Positions 11,301-22,955 of a stretch of 55,960 nucleotides of DNA are shown here, piece by piece. The notes beneath the pieces are model-generated. The model had not been told where the DNA came from. It worked only from the letters and a program-made list of their open reading frames with translations, and ran no database searches. The position numbers were made by a program, and so were the translations under genes. Origin of the DNA: Seminavis robusta (Eukaryota > Bacillariophyta > Bacillariophyceae > Naviculales > Naviculaceae); assembly GCA_903772945.1 (NCBI GenBank), contig CAICTM010000626.1, forward strand, positions 1 to 55,960, written 5' to 3'. Numbering within the stretch: the first letter of the stretch is position 1; each line of letters starts with the position of its first letter.

Positions 11301-14300
11301 TTGCCACCATTCTTGGTGTTTCCTCTTTCATCGTGCTTCCTCGACGAGAGGACAGTGCAAATTTTCTTGATTGATATGGGGTTCTTCTTCCGTTTTGCTG
11401 GATGCGCCAAAACACACAAAATCGACGTAGTGTATGCTTCTAGAATGTCGCTCTCGATGGCTTCTTTTTGTCGGTAGCACCCATTTCGTATTCTCAAGGA
11501 GATAAGTTCCAGCGACAGCTTTGGACAGGGCGAAACGGAAGCCTCCAGGGATCCAATTGCGGTCTTTTTCGTCCCAGGCTCTTCAGCCTTTAGAACCATC
11601 CAAGGAGGGAGAAAATTTGACTCGAGTAGTGTCGAAACCGATTTATTGCTCACGCCCTTCACGTCAATGACGCCTTCATTTAAATTGCCGGAGGATTCAG
11701 CCACAAAGGCGGTCTCGAATGTGGGAATCGGTTTATGGCAAGCCTTGAAGACTCGGGGCATAAACCCTTGTTTGATTCTTTCCGTGGTAAGGTCTGGATC
11801 CAAGAAGGGGGCGTTATCAACGCATCTTAGCTTCAGCAAGTCAAACGATCGTCCAATTGTGTATTTCTCGTCATCTTTCATTCCCGACGGCCTAGACGCT
11901 CGAAACGGAAGGATATCCGCTAACTGTTTCCCAAAGTGGTCGCACCACGAAGGGCACAAGAACGAAGTTGAATATCGAACCCCACAAAATTTGCAGGTTC
12001 CAGAGGTGTTGGCTTCTCCCCCGTCATTTTTGCACAGGAACATGCATGGCCGCCAGTAAACTATTGCGGTGCCATTCGCGTCGGGAAACCTCAACCCAAT
12101 AGCCAGCAGCGCTGCTTCTGTATCAAAGCAACCTTCAGCGTCCTTGGGTGGTTTGTTGGGAAATTCGTATTGTACGCTGACAATCGTCGCTGCCACCCAC
12201 TCAGACGGCTCATTCAACTTCCTCTCGGTTTCGCTTTGGATTCCTGGAGCTTGATCGCCATTTGAAGCCGATGGTGGTATCTGACGCTGATTTGCCACGA
12301 GCGAGTCGTAGTGAGCTTGCACAAATTTCAAGTGGAGCTCTCGAGCGTATAACACAGTATCACCTGTCTGGGGCACCCATTGAGAGAAGCAACCGCGCCC
12401 AGATTGACATGAGACATCGGGGGTCGTGGCTTGCAGCCAATCACGATAGAGTGGACCCTTGTAGGGAAACATGAATGGGTCAAGTGGTTTGTTTTGTGCT
12501 TTCTCTTTCTCTTGGTCGGCACCCGCATTTGAAGCTACTACAGAGGCAAGAAATTTCCTCTTCTCATTTTCGGCGTGCAGCTTCTCACGTTGTTCCTTTA
12601 GATGTCCATCCAGTACAGAAGAGAGAAGCTTTTTCACTGCAGGGACAACTTCATTTGCAGCTTGCACAACCACAGAATCAGGCGTGTTGTACAGGCTGCA
12701 ATTGTCCTGTATGGCAGTGATGTCTGCCATGACAGCTTCGAAGCTTCGATAGTAGCACTTGGAATCTTCTTCGGAAGTTCCATTCTGCTTCTGCTGCTTG
12801 AGACGGGTCAGGATACGCGAGAACGAAACAGTAATCGGCACAGCACAACCGTACGCAGGCGCAATGTCTTCGGTGACCTGATCTTTAAACCATTCTGCCG
12901 AGTCGGGTTCACCGTTTGCCTTCAGTTTGTCTTCAATGGTGCATTCAATTTTCATGCGCAGCACGTTGTCGAGTGTCACTGGAAGACCCAAATTCAGAAA
13001 TTCCTTTAAGCTCCCCTGCGCCAGGCTTTGATTCCTCTTGGAACCAGTTGTCTTCACGTCCCACGGATGTGCCCAAGATGTTCTTCTGTCGTAAACGGAA
13101 GCTTGCAAAGACACGCCATTCCATAAAGGAAAAGTTGACCGAATCAAGTTAACGAAGTCAATGTTATGTGCAAGGTCTGCAACCTGCCCCACATTCGAAA
13201 GCTTCAATAGATTGGCCAGAAATTGCCCAATAACAACAGTATCATGCGGCGGTAGTGTCGGGCCAAGACGACCTTTCGTTTTCCCGCCATTTGAAGCTGC
13301 GACGTTGTCGGTTCCACGTCTTTGCATTATTTCGGTAAAGACATGAGATTTGTCTTCAACCCGAAAAGATCCATAGTCTCCGTCGAGAGTATCAAAACCA
13401 GCGATCTTTCCTTTTTGCTCTTCCTCTTTGGTACTCTGTACCGAGACGGTATCATTGATTGTCAAAAAATGGTTCCTAATGTAGGTCCATGCAAACGGTA
13501 CTATGAATGGTGACAGTGATGGCGCTGGAAAAGTGACAACTGTGAAAGTCACAGAAGGAGTTGGCAGAGATTCTTTATCGGTTGGACCGTTGTCCGTCCA
13601 TGACGGAGGCAGCACTGGTGTCAAGGGGCGTAGCGTTACTGCAAGCCGAAGGAAAGCATGCTTCTTTGCATTCTTCTTCGCCTTGGTTTTTGGTTGAGCG
13701 GTTGTCTCTGTCCACGTGTTGCTGCCCTTGTCGGCTACCATGTTTGTGGGGTCCGGTGGAAACTCAGCTTGGGTTTTGTCGACTCGACACAAAATAGGGT
13801 AATGTCCTAGTTTTCCATTCGTCGGGTCAACCCCTTCTATCCATTCATCGTTCCACCATCTCTTCGACGAGTTTGTTGTCGACTTTGCTGACGGCTCGTT
13901 GTCGTTTTCCTTTCCATCGGCAGCTTTCTTTGACTTTCGTTGCTCTTTCTCCGCCCGTTCCCACAGAGGTGCCCTAGAAATCAATTTCTTCCCCAGATAG
14001 TCCGGAAACTCTTTGACAAATTCACGGTGGCCGGCAGGGTAGTAGAGGACTGTGTCGCCTGGTTGGGGGACGTACGCCGAGAGATCAAAGCGTTTGCTCG
14101 CGGCATCTTTCTCCAGCCAAGCGCGGTTCAGAGTTTCACAAAATGATGGTGAGATCCACTGACCGACGTTAAGTTTGTTTTCTTTCTTCTGCTTTGTTTT
14201 CCCATTATCAGAAGCTCCTGGTTGTTGGTTTCCTTCGAAGGATTTTGATGCCAAGTCGGACTCTGTTTGAGACAGCAAAGCTTGCGCCGTAGCATTTGAA

Positions 14301-15620
14301 ATGGCCACTGCTGACTCTGACGACAATGAATCCTTTTCCGTGGACGCCCCTGTGTTGGATCCTCCCTTTTGTTTCTTTGGCTGAAGTTCAGGAGGAGCAT
14401 CCTCACTAACTCGTTTGCTTCGGCGCGGTGGTGGAGGGTCTTTGGGCGCTCGTTCCAACAGACATGCATTGAGTCTCCGTATGGTTTCCTAATAGACAGA
14501 TGAAAGTCTCAGACTAGGCTCAAGAACACCAAGGAGGTCTCACAACGACGAATTCATTGTACATACCTTGACGGCCTTTGGGTAGGCACATCGTGCCTCC
14601 AGAATCTTGAACTTATTCTCGCTTTCGAGACGTCTAGCTTCAATCTCAACCCTCGTTTCATGACTCTACATTCAGGAAAACAAGCAACAAGCATCATTTG
14701 CCATGAATGAGACAACCAAGTGGATTGCATTAAGTCAAAATTGGCGGAACTTGCAACGAGCATGCACTCACCCCTCGAACGCCATCGTAAAGCCGAATCT
14801 TGCCACTTATTTCTGGCGCCCGTCGATCCAACTCCTGGAGAAATTCTTTGCCAGAAGTCCCAAAAATTTGTCGTTCTTCCTCCATTTCTTTGCGTTGCCT
14901 CTCGGCCTCCACAAACTTTTGGTCCTTCTTTTCTTCGATTGCAGCCTTTTTCTGCCAGAATCGACACTCTGTTTCTGCAAATCTCAGATTCTTCTCTCCA
15001 TCTTTGAATACTCTCCGTTTGTGTGTGCTGATGGCTTGAAACTCATCGTAGACGAACCTCGCCATTCTAGTGGATTCTTTGGGTTGTCGCTTCGCCCTTC
15101 GTTTCTTGGGCCCATCTTCCCTTTTTTCCGGTTTTGGTTTCGATGGATTGTCGCCTTCCAATAATGTTCGCAGTGGTTGTTCTGCATAGCTGACTGCCCC
15201 TGTTGATCTTTTGCTTCTTCGTTTGGGTTCGGCGTTGGCTGCATCAGACCCCACGCTCGTCCGTCTTCGCTTTCGATGAGAGGTTTGCTTCTTCCCCAGG
15301 ACACCCCCCTCATCCTTGCTTTGAAGCCCAAGCTGAGCAAGCACGGCCTCGTTCCTTTTGATGTTCTCTCTTCTGCGTCGTTCAATTTCTGGCACTGCAT
15401 CATCTTCATCGTCTTCGCTGCCACTGCTACTCGAAGAGTCAGATTCATCTCCTCCCCCATCATCGCCGTCAGCACTGATGTTGTCGTCTTCTGATTCGTA
15501 ATTCTTTTCTATTCCTTTTTCTCCGTCTTCGGAGGGGGCGGCTGATCCTTCTCCTGGGCCAACAGAATCAGCTTCATCCTCTGGGGATGCCACTTCGTCT
15601 GCTTGGTCTGAGTCTGCCAT
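8364..15620 (-). CDS. Giant chromatin reader: bromodomain, PHD, Tudor-like, AT-hooks
   Basis: Four exons join in frame: 15620-14772, 14665-14567, 14488-10411 and 10321-8364, with GT-AG introns of 106, 78 and 89 bases, giving 2327 residues. The ATG at 15620 (MADSDQADE) is preferred to the non-ATG extension before it. Order: acidic/serine N-terminus and KRRR basic patches; a charged helical segment; a BRWD/PHIP-like module near residue 455 (YVPQPGDTVLYYPAGH); a bromodomain near 845-940 (WFKDQVTEDIAPAYG ... NCSLYN); a second module of the first type (WVPQTGDTVLYARELH); K-rich linkers; a PHD finger near 1895-1940 (CVVCGLDGGMICCD ... CDKCIG); a Tudor-like module (FRGHGTFEGRVIQL ... YRVKYSDDDEEDL); two AT-hooks (KKRGRPRK); and a basic tail. 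It probably binds acetylated or methylated histone tails and AT-rich DNA in the nucleus. I know no family with exactly this order; BRWD/PHIP proteins are nearest. The target is unknown. Confidence 0.88.
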
Positions 15621-16306
15621 TTTCTTTCGTCCTCGATCGAAGGGCAACGCTCACAGCCTCGAGCACGAGAGCGTGCAACCCTTTATCGCCTTCCACTTGC
15701 TTGGTTCTTCCAATGGGTCAGGCTGTCGTCCTGGTTCCAACATACGGTGACAGGGCTCCGAGAGAGCAAAGCAATGAGGGCGGGGCAATGCTCTCCGATC
15801 GTTCCACGCTGTCCTTTCTTTGTTGTTATTCTTGAGGCTCTCGAAATGCTAGGTTTGGCGCCAAATGCTGCAAATAAATCGAGATTTTGAAAAGTGTTAG
15901 GCAAAACATGGCCTTTAAATCTCTGTAGACAATATCGGTACCGGTACAGAGACAACTGCAATGCTGCATGCTCAAGCAGGTACCGGTACCAGTACATACA
16001 GTACAGGTTTTACAAGCATTTTTTCCCTTTCCATGTAACGCATGGCGGCGAGCCTGATCCACTCCAAAAAACTGCCCTCACATTTCTCTCCGAAACCATT
16101 TCACCTCCCAAGACAATGCACCTCTCATTGGGAAATGATATGGTTTCGATGAGATCAACATGGGATTCTCCCGCACAACAATACCTAACGTTTACAACAT
16201 ATAATAACATCATGACTAGATATAAATCATTCAAATCGTGGGTGGAGCAAACAAGAGGGAAGTTCATTGTGTTACGGATCGATTGAAAATTCAAAGGAGG
16301 ACCACC
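15621..16306. other. Intergenic region between chromatin reader and transposase
   Basis: No supportable gene. It holds the divergent promoters. Around 15940-16000 there is a cluster of GGTACCGGTAC-type palindromic sequence. No TATA box or terminal inverted repeat could be assigned with confidence. Confidence 0.5.
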
Positions 16307-18908
16307 ATGACGGAAACGCCGCTCAAGAAGAAGGTTGCAAGGGCTGCCGGCATCCATAGTCTAGCAAAGGGAGGTGGCATGAACGTCGTGGAGGCAATGG
16401 AGTGGGCTGGAATGAACACACCACAGAGAGACAATCAGAATCTGCGACAGAAGGTTCGCCGTCGATCATTTGCTTTGAAATCTGAAGCAGACGCAGCAAG
16501 AGTTGACCATGGTCCATCATCAGCCAAGCCTCCACCTCCTCAACTCTCAGAAAAACAAGAGGGAAGCAGCAGAAAAGTCTCTCAAAGAAAAACTAGCCAA
16601 GAAAAGTAGACTGACCGGCCGACAGGCAGCCCAAGTTCGGAAGCAGAAGAAACTTGCAAGGGATGCCAACAACGCTCACTACAAAGCTGCCTCTTTAGAG
16701 TGGAAAGAGGAACTCATCAGAGCGGAGGCGGAAGTAACTGATGGATTTGTCTACAAGCCACGATCTGCAGAAACGATTGCCCAGCAGTACAATGCTCAAC
16801 ACGGAACAAAGCTGAATGGCAAAACCATCCGCAATATGATTGACAGAGGAGATGCTGGCAAGAGTCCCAAGCGGCGTGGTCCAAAAGGAAGAATTGATCC
16901 GGCTGGATTCATGGCATTGTGTGGAGCTGTAGAGAGTTTCTGCTCCCTCTCTCCAGATGTTGACAAGTCTGGGATCTCGAGATTATTGAATGCTTGTGTC
17001 AACATGAAAGAAGGCTTGGGCAAACGACAGGGACACTGGCTGCTTCAAAGAGTGGAAGCAGAGGTTGGAGATTTTCTTGATTGTGGCAAGCCAAACCGGG
17101 TGGAGAAAAGGAGAATGAAATGGGCTACGTATTCCAACATCAATCTATGGTATGATTCATTGAAGACACACCTCATCGCCATTGGAGCCGCCATTGAAAA
17201 CCCAAAAGAAGATTGGCCAACCAAGGGCGAGCTTGCATGGGTTGACGAGACTCAAGGAAGAAGGATTGCAAATATTGATGAGACTGGGCTGACGCTTGAT
17301 GACACCAAGAGTCAAAAGGGTGGCCGGCCTTCACTCAAGTTCTACAACCCAAGGCTCCAAGCCGAATCCGTCTATGAAGCACACAAGAGCTCCTATCATT
17401 GCACTCTTCTTGCTGGCTGTTTTGCCTCCGGAGAAAAACTGGCAGAACACTTCCAAATACCCTCTGATGCACAAGACGAGAAAGATATGGTTGTGCCTGC
17501 AGAGTTTGTTGTTGATATGCTACAGACATCCGGCCAGTTTCTGCTAGAGGATGGAATGGTTCGCACAACGTCTGCTTCCTATGGCGCCAACAAGAAAGGA
17601 GGAATGAACAAGGAGCAATTCTTCAAGTGGTGTCGAGGCAACTATATTCCATTAGTTATCGAAGATACAGCTGATATTCCTGGAAAACGTTCCACGCTCC
17701 TTGTTGACGGTGGACCTGGAAGAACTAATATGGAGATGTTGGTCGAGCTCCGGTCTCTTGGTATCTATCTCTTTCCGTCCGGACCACCAAACACTACGCA
17801 TATTCTGCAGATAATGGACATGTTGTTTCGGTATTTTAAGATGGTCTTCTTCGATAACCTCCAGCTTCTTTGGGAGTATCGAAAGAACAACAGAGATGAA
17901 GCCGACTTGATTACAGGAAATGACATTGGGCTCTTGTGCTACGGCAGTGGTCGACGCCGTGAGAAGGAACCAACCTTTCCTGTTCTTCACAATGCTATTG
18001 AAGAGGCATTCTCTATTGCCAGAGCCACCCGAGCGTGGAATGAGAGGCTTGGTGTCTATCCAGAGTTCACTCGAAAGGCTCTTGATGATCCGAAAGTCCG
18101 ATCAGAGTGTGTTGTTGACTCAGAAGGCAAAGCCGATGACTCCATTGATCCCAACGCTTCATATTTGCAGGAGCTGAATCAACGAAATGAGATGTGCTGC
18201 CAGATCATTGATAGCTTCGGCTACAACGGAGACTTGTTGAGATATCGAACTCCAGAGTTCTCACAAGAGAAGCGAGCTGCGGTTGTCACTGCTCCTCGCA
18301 CAATGGATCGTCAACTAAGCTTGGAGGCAGCTGCGTCTCAAGGGCAAGTGTTCAAGGTCACCGGCGGAGCAGCATTGAACGACGATGACTTCCTCATTGC
18401 TAACGAGCGTGCTCAACTGAGGAAGGAGCTCGATGCTTTAGCGAAGCAAAAGAAGGCTCATGTAGCAGCATGGAAGAGGCAACAAAAGGGAATGGCAGTT
18501 GTGGAATCAGAGAAGCAACAGAGCGAGCTCACAAGTGATGACCTCAAAGAGTTGATTGCTTGGAAGAGTGGAAAGGCGTGTCCATCAAAACTGTCAAAGA
18601 AAGACGACCGAATGGCTCGATGGCTCGAGTTGAAGGATGAGCTGGTTGATGCTATAGATCCATGGCCGGAGGAGAAAGAGCAGCGACTGGAAGCATTGAA
18701 AGAGAAGATTGCCTCCGATATAAGATTGGATGAGACTGAGTTTGGTCGTCACAAGGAGGTAGCAGTGGCAAAGGCGAAGTCTTGGATAAAGTCCATGGCG
18801 CCACAGGAAAGAGAGGCCTTCCTCCAAAGCCTCCAGGACCAATCAGAGGCAACAACAGAGGATCCAACCGAGTCGGAGCGAGTGGGTGGAGACGATGACA
18901 CGGAGTGA
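16307..18908 (+). pseudogene. Pogo/Tigger-like DDE transposase, one frameshift
   Basis: The N-terminus starts at ATG 16307 (MTETPLKKKVARAAGIHS, then NVVEAMEWAGMNTPQRD) and changes frame at the A-run 16551-16555; the rest is open to 18908 (ORF 16503-18908). One surplus A explains the break, so the intact protein would be about 866 residues. A helix-turn-helix-like segment (TIAQQYNAQHG ... TIRNMIDRG) lies near 16770-16850. The catalytic triad looks like D (NIDETG, near 17277), D (LLVDGGPGRTN, near 17706) and D (QIMDMLFRYFK, near 17818); 36 residues separate the last two, fitting pogo-type DDD of the Tc1/mariner superfamily. The C-terminal 300 residues are charged and coiled-coil-like. No TIRs were found, so it could be an old transposon, a domesticated gene, or an intact gene with a sequencing error. 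Confidence 0.8.
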
Positions 18909-19439
18909 CACTTTTGAGCTCTCTATCACAGTGGCGAATATGGATGGCGACTAGGCCTTGTGGCGCTCTATTATCATGGTAAGTCTGTTCTCTACACTCT
19001 CCTGGAAGAGTCTTCTATTGGGTTGTTGCTCATCTGACACTCCATTTTTGCTTTTAACAGTCCCTTGTGGCGCGCCATGGCGCCAAAGCAGTCATTGCGA
19101 CTATTTTTTCGATTCAAATCTAACAATTTACTAGCATGGAAAAATTACTCACAAAACCTGTACTATGGGGGGTTAGAGTAGGAGGATTATCTACTTGCCT
19201 CCGGTGCCACCCAAAGGCTACCAGAGAGTGAAATGCCAATCGGCCAAGCATAACTTGCCAGGGGCCTCCCAGCCATAGATGGAAAACAAGGGCAAGTCGA
19301 TCATGGAGGAAATTGACAGCATCAGGGTTGTACTAATTGTTGGGGGGTCCAACTGGTAACATGCACAAAAACAGTGGAAGTGGTGCCATGTTCAAACACA
19401 TCTCGAATGGACAAAACCTCCAAAGGTTTTTCAACAGGA
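18909..19439. other. Intergenic region before the Gypsy element
   Basis: No supportable gene. A plausible intron-like stretch in a transposase 3' UTR runs from GGTAAGTCTG near 18979 to TTTTAACAG near 19060. The last four bases, AGGA (19436-19439), are the left target duplication of the Gypsy element. Confidence 0.5.
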
Positions 19440-19516
19440 TGAACTACGATCGGAATATTGTGAGATTAGACTTAAAACTAGCATTAAAGCGCCATGTCAC
19501 ACACGTGCATATGTCA
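19440..19516 (-). repeat. Gypsy 3' LTR, 77 bases
   Basis: TGAACTACG...ATATGTCA. It differs from 30432-30508 at three positions only, each a CpG in the right copy and TpG or CpA here. Confidence 0.9.
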
Positions 19517-19528
19517 CTCTCCTCCACT
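19517..19528 (-). other. Gypsy polypurine tract
   Basis: On the minus strand this reads AGTGGAGGAGAG, directly before the 3' LTR start TGACATATG. It is the expected plus-strand primer for reverse transcription and confirms both the orientation and the short LTR. Confidence 0.8.
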
Positions 19529-19586
19529 GTGAGGCAACACTAGGCGCCGAGCATCAGTAACATTTAGAAAATGAATCAGGGGAACC

Positions 19587-20830
19587 TCAATAACCAACTG
19601 GAGGTACTGGATGCTTTGGAAACACGCGCCGAATGTTCAGGCGCTCGAACTGATGAGGACTGAGCTGAATCGTTACATTGCCATTGGTATGAACGCGGGA
19701 AACACGGTAGGGACCAGAAGCCATAGGCTTCAACTTATCACTGAGACCGAGATACGCACGCTTGTAGACCAGATCATCGACTGCGTAGTCATAGGAAATG
19801 CGTTTAGCATTGGCCCGCAGCAAACGTTTGTCAACCAGGGATTGACGGTGTCGTTGCACGGCCAGGATGTCTGCATAAATAGGAATATCAAGAAACATAT
19901 CTCGTTTGAAGGCAAGAGCACCAGGAGTGAGATACGCGTTCGTACTCTGCACGGAACAACGATGAGCATGCATCGCTGTCGCCAAGGTTTCGGAAATGAC
20001 CTTGATCCCAGCAGCAACACTCTTGGGATCGCGCGAGACCACCATGGTTCGCAATACTTGACCAATTGCCTGATGAGTCCATTCAATCATCGAGTTACCT
20101 TGTGGATTACGAGGGGACGAGTAACGATGCACTGCACCATTCTTTTTCACCATCGCAATGAATTCCAGTTTGAACTCCGGACCGTTGTCCGTGACCACTT
20201 TCTTGGGTCGGGGATACCGAGCAAACCACGTATCTTCGACCACTCGGGCACCTTCTTCCGACGTGCGTCGCATGATAGGCACAATCTCTAACAAGTTTGT
20301 GCAGGGATCCACCATAGTCATAGCGTTGAAAGTCAACGTCCGTTGTCGTAACTCAATCGTCCACGAACCGATTGTGTCACAATGGACTTCCTGCCAGGGC
20401 ATTGCCGTAGCATCACGTGGAGCAGATTCTCCATAAGCACGTCGTGCTCGTTTGTTCTTCGCACATGCTTCGCACTGCTCAATTTGTTTTCGGACTTCGT
20501 CGCGAATACCTCTATGGTAGAAATGTGTCTTGATCGTTTGTTCTAAACGATCCATGCCTTCGACATGTGCCATGGACTTGTGATAGAAGCTGACCAACTT
20601 GGGAAGCAACTCTTTTGTCAGGACAATCTTGTCCTCGTCATTCTGACGAAAGCATATCAGCTCACTGTTTCCAAACATCTTCTTGAAAAATCGTTTCAGG
20701 TTATCAACCACGGTCTGTTGCAAAACTGCACTAGCTGCTTGGTACTCCGCGAGAACCAAGAAATTGAAGGGATTCCGTCCTTCACCGTCGAATGTAGGAT
20801 GCTCCAAGAAGGACTTCCATACCGTCGTCT
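19587..20830 (-). pseudogene. Gypsy integrase
   Basis: A 406-residue frame (19587-20807) whose upstream part is out of frame with RNase H. Zinc-binding HHCC region: HKSMAHVEGMDR ... HFYHRG ... CEACAKNKRA. Catalytic core: HCDTIGSW (first Asp), VVTDNGPEF (second Asp), NPQGNSMIEW (Glu). The C-terminal DNA-binding part includes LSDKLKPMASGPYRV. All three catalytic acids are present; the damage is the frameshift near 20800-20830, where LLGASYIRR ends in one frame and EHPTFDGEGRNPF begins in the next. It would insert Gypsy cDNA into the genome. Confidence 0.9.
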
Positions 20831-22395
20831 GGATGATGCATCAAACATTCAGCCAACCTTTGATTCTCCTCCACAATGGAATAACATCCATCAGGAGATG
20901 TGGAAAGGGGATCGAAATCGGCATTGTCGCGATCTTCGCGAGAAGTGGGCACCCGGCTGAGGGCGTCACCCAGGACGTTCTGGGGGCCCGGCTTGTAATG
21001 AAAGGTTGGACCAAACTCTTCCAACAGCAATCGCCATCGCATAACACGTTGAGTTTGAAAAGCGGAAAGTTTGTGAGTAAGGTTCTTATGATCAGTAAAC
21101 ACATTGATACGAGCTCCGAGTAACATAGACCGAAACTCTTTGAAGATTTGAACGATGGAGAGCAATTCCTTCTCAATGGTAGTATAGTTCTTTTGGGCGG
21201 AATTGAGCTTGCGGGAGTAGTAAGCCACAATCCGTCCGTTCTGTTTGATAGCTCCACCGAGCTGATAATTGCTAGCGTCCGTATCGATTTCGAATGGAAC
21301 GTTGTGATCGGGATAGCCAAGCAGGGTGTCAGCTGCCGCCACAGCCTTCATGGCTTTGAAAGCCTGTTCTTGCTCGTCGGTCCACTCAAATTTCTTGGTA
21401 CCAATTAGCTTTGTCAAGGGTGCCAAGGTGTGAGAACGACGAGGCCACATATCACGGTAATAAGTCACCAAACCGAGAAACGAACGCAGTTGTTTGATAT
21501 CCGTAGGTGCTTTCATGTCCAGAATGGCGCGCACTTTCTTCGCCATAGGCTTAACACCGATGGGAGTCAACCAATGTCCAAGAAAATCTGTTTCTTGCAC
21601 TGCCCGTTCTTGATTGTGAATCCGGCCTCCTGTAGAATCTTGAGTACTTGGTCGATGTCGAGCTTGTCGAGATGAGAGCGCCAATTGGAACTGAAAATAC
21701 CAATGTCATCGATGTAGACTTCGATGTCATCAAAAGCTTTGAGTAACTTCTCCATGATTTCTTGAGCAATATCAGGAGATTGAGAAACGCCCATAGCTAG
21801 TCGTCTGTACTTGTAGAGCCCAAAAGGGGTAGCAATGGTACACAATTCGGAACTGAAATCGTCAAGTTCGAAGGTGTAATACTGCATCGAGATATCCAAC
21901 TTGGTAAGGAATGCATAGTTCTTGCGGCGAGCTAAGATATCAGCAATGCGAGGAATTGGATAAACCTTGCGTTTGATTGCTTTGTTGAGACCACGGAAGT
22001 CAGAGATCCACCTGACTCGACCGTCCTTCTTCGGAATGATGAAGGTACCAGCAATCCATTCGGAACGACTTCCTTCTTCAAGAACGCCAAGGGAAACCAA
22101 CCTATCCAACTCTTTCTTTTAAATGGTTTGTTGGTGATGAGGATCGGCTTCGATGGGCCGGAACTGTAGGATCAATCTCCAAACTAATTTATCCGCCGGT
22201 GTATTTGCCAAGTTCAGGACTGAACAAGGTATCATACTTCTCAAGGACACCACGAAGTTCATTCTGTTGTTCTTGAGAAAGATGAGTGCAGGACCGAACC
22301 ACGGCGGTAATATCGGCCCCTTCATGCTTAGATTCGAGAATGTGCTTGGTTTTGTAACCCAAGTCTGCTGCCTTCTCTTCTTCCTACGATTTTAG
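20782..22395 (-). pseudogene. Gypsy reverse transcriptase and RNase H
   Basis: Reading down the minus strand from 22395: KHEGADITAVVRSCTHLS and EKYDTLFSPELGKYTGG, an in-frame stop, then the RT core in 22109-21567 (FIIPKKDGRVRWISDFRGLN, LTKLDISMQYY, LAMGVSQSP, YIDDIGIFSSN with the YxDD box). A frameshift near 21620 leads to 21684-20782, with VQETDFLGHWLTP (thumb), SFLGLVTYYRDM and an RNase H domain (FEIDTDASNYQLGG; KELLSIVQIFKEF; VFTDHKNL; NVLGDALSR). The key acids are intact, so inactivation is by frameshift and stop rather than by loss of active-site residues. Confidence 0.9.
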
Positions 22396-22955
22396 CAAAA
22401 AGTGACTAAACTTAAGTAGTTTTACTCTTGATCAGCACAAACTGCCGAATCGCCAAAACACAGGCTTTACTCTGTGGTAACTTTTCGGTTGTTTGACTTT
22501 TTCATCCCCTTGGGAATCATCAGTGCTTGGGCTATGTGGTACTTATGAAATCGAGGTTTATGTCGGCATGCTCCGTATATTCGTTGCAGGAGTTGATAGC
22601 TTTTCTGGCGTTCTCTGGATCTTTTCAGTATCTCGGTCGCTCCCTGTTGCATAGGCTGCAGTGTCGTGTCCCGAAGGCTTGACAGTGCTGATGGGGTTGC
22701 CTTGCCATAGGATGCTAATTTCGATGCTGTTCCTTTGAATGTCGCCGTTAAGTCGGAATGGTGAAGGAGAAGCGAAGTTTTGGAATTCGTTGGCGAAGTG
22801 TCTTGCATATGAATCTGACTTGCGTTTTCGTAGAGGAGACGCATGACTCGGTGAAGTGTGGTATGTTCGTTCTTTGACGTTTCGTTGGGTTGCCCCAACG
22901 TATTCTTTGCCCGAGTTAATGCATTTGATGCAGTATATGGCCAGTTTATTTCTAC
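22396..22955 (-). pseudogene. Relic with GIY-YIG-like motif between Gypsy PR and RT
   Basis: Read across frames on the minus strand this gives YCIKCINSGKEYVGATQR followed by NVKER and a His, then SYARHFANEFQNF, SILWQGNPIS, a CSLC-like stretch with RERTEILKRSR, and SCNEYTEHADINLDF (or RIYGACRHKPRFHKYH in the neighbouring frame). The first block resembles the zinc-knuckle-plus-GIY-YIG nuclease attached to some reverse transcriptases, as in Penelope-like elements. It is not part of a normal Gypsy polyprotein and interrupts the linker between protease and RT. No RT of its own is present, so it would be the 5'-truncated end of another element. It has at least one frameshift. The family assignment is tentative. 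Confidence 0.5.

Noticed and set aside
10388..14469. The 1356-residue frame as a gene separate from its neighbours
   Set aside because: Canonical splice sites at 14566/14489 and 10410/10322 join it in phase to the frames on both sides, making one gene.
15840..19130. Possible terminal inverted repeats of the pogo-like transposon, using TTTGGCGCCA near 15856 and 19080
   Set aside because: TTTGGCGCCA is itself mostly palindromic and the sequences around it do not match in inverted orientation.
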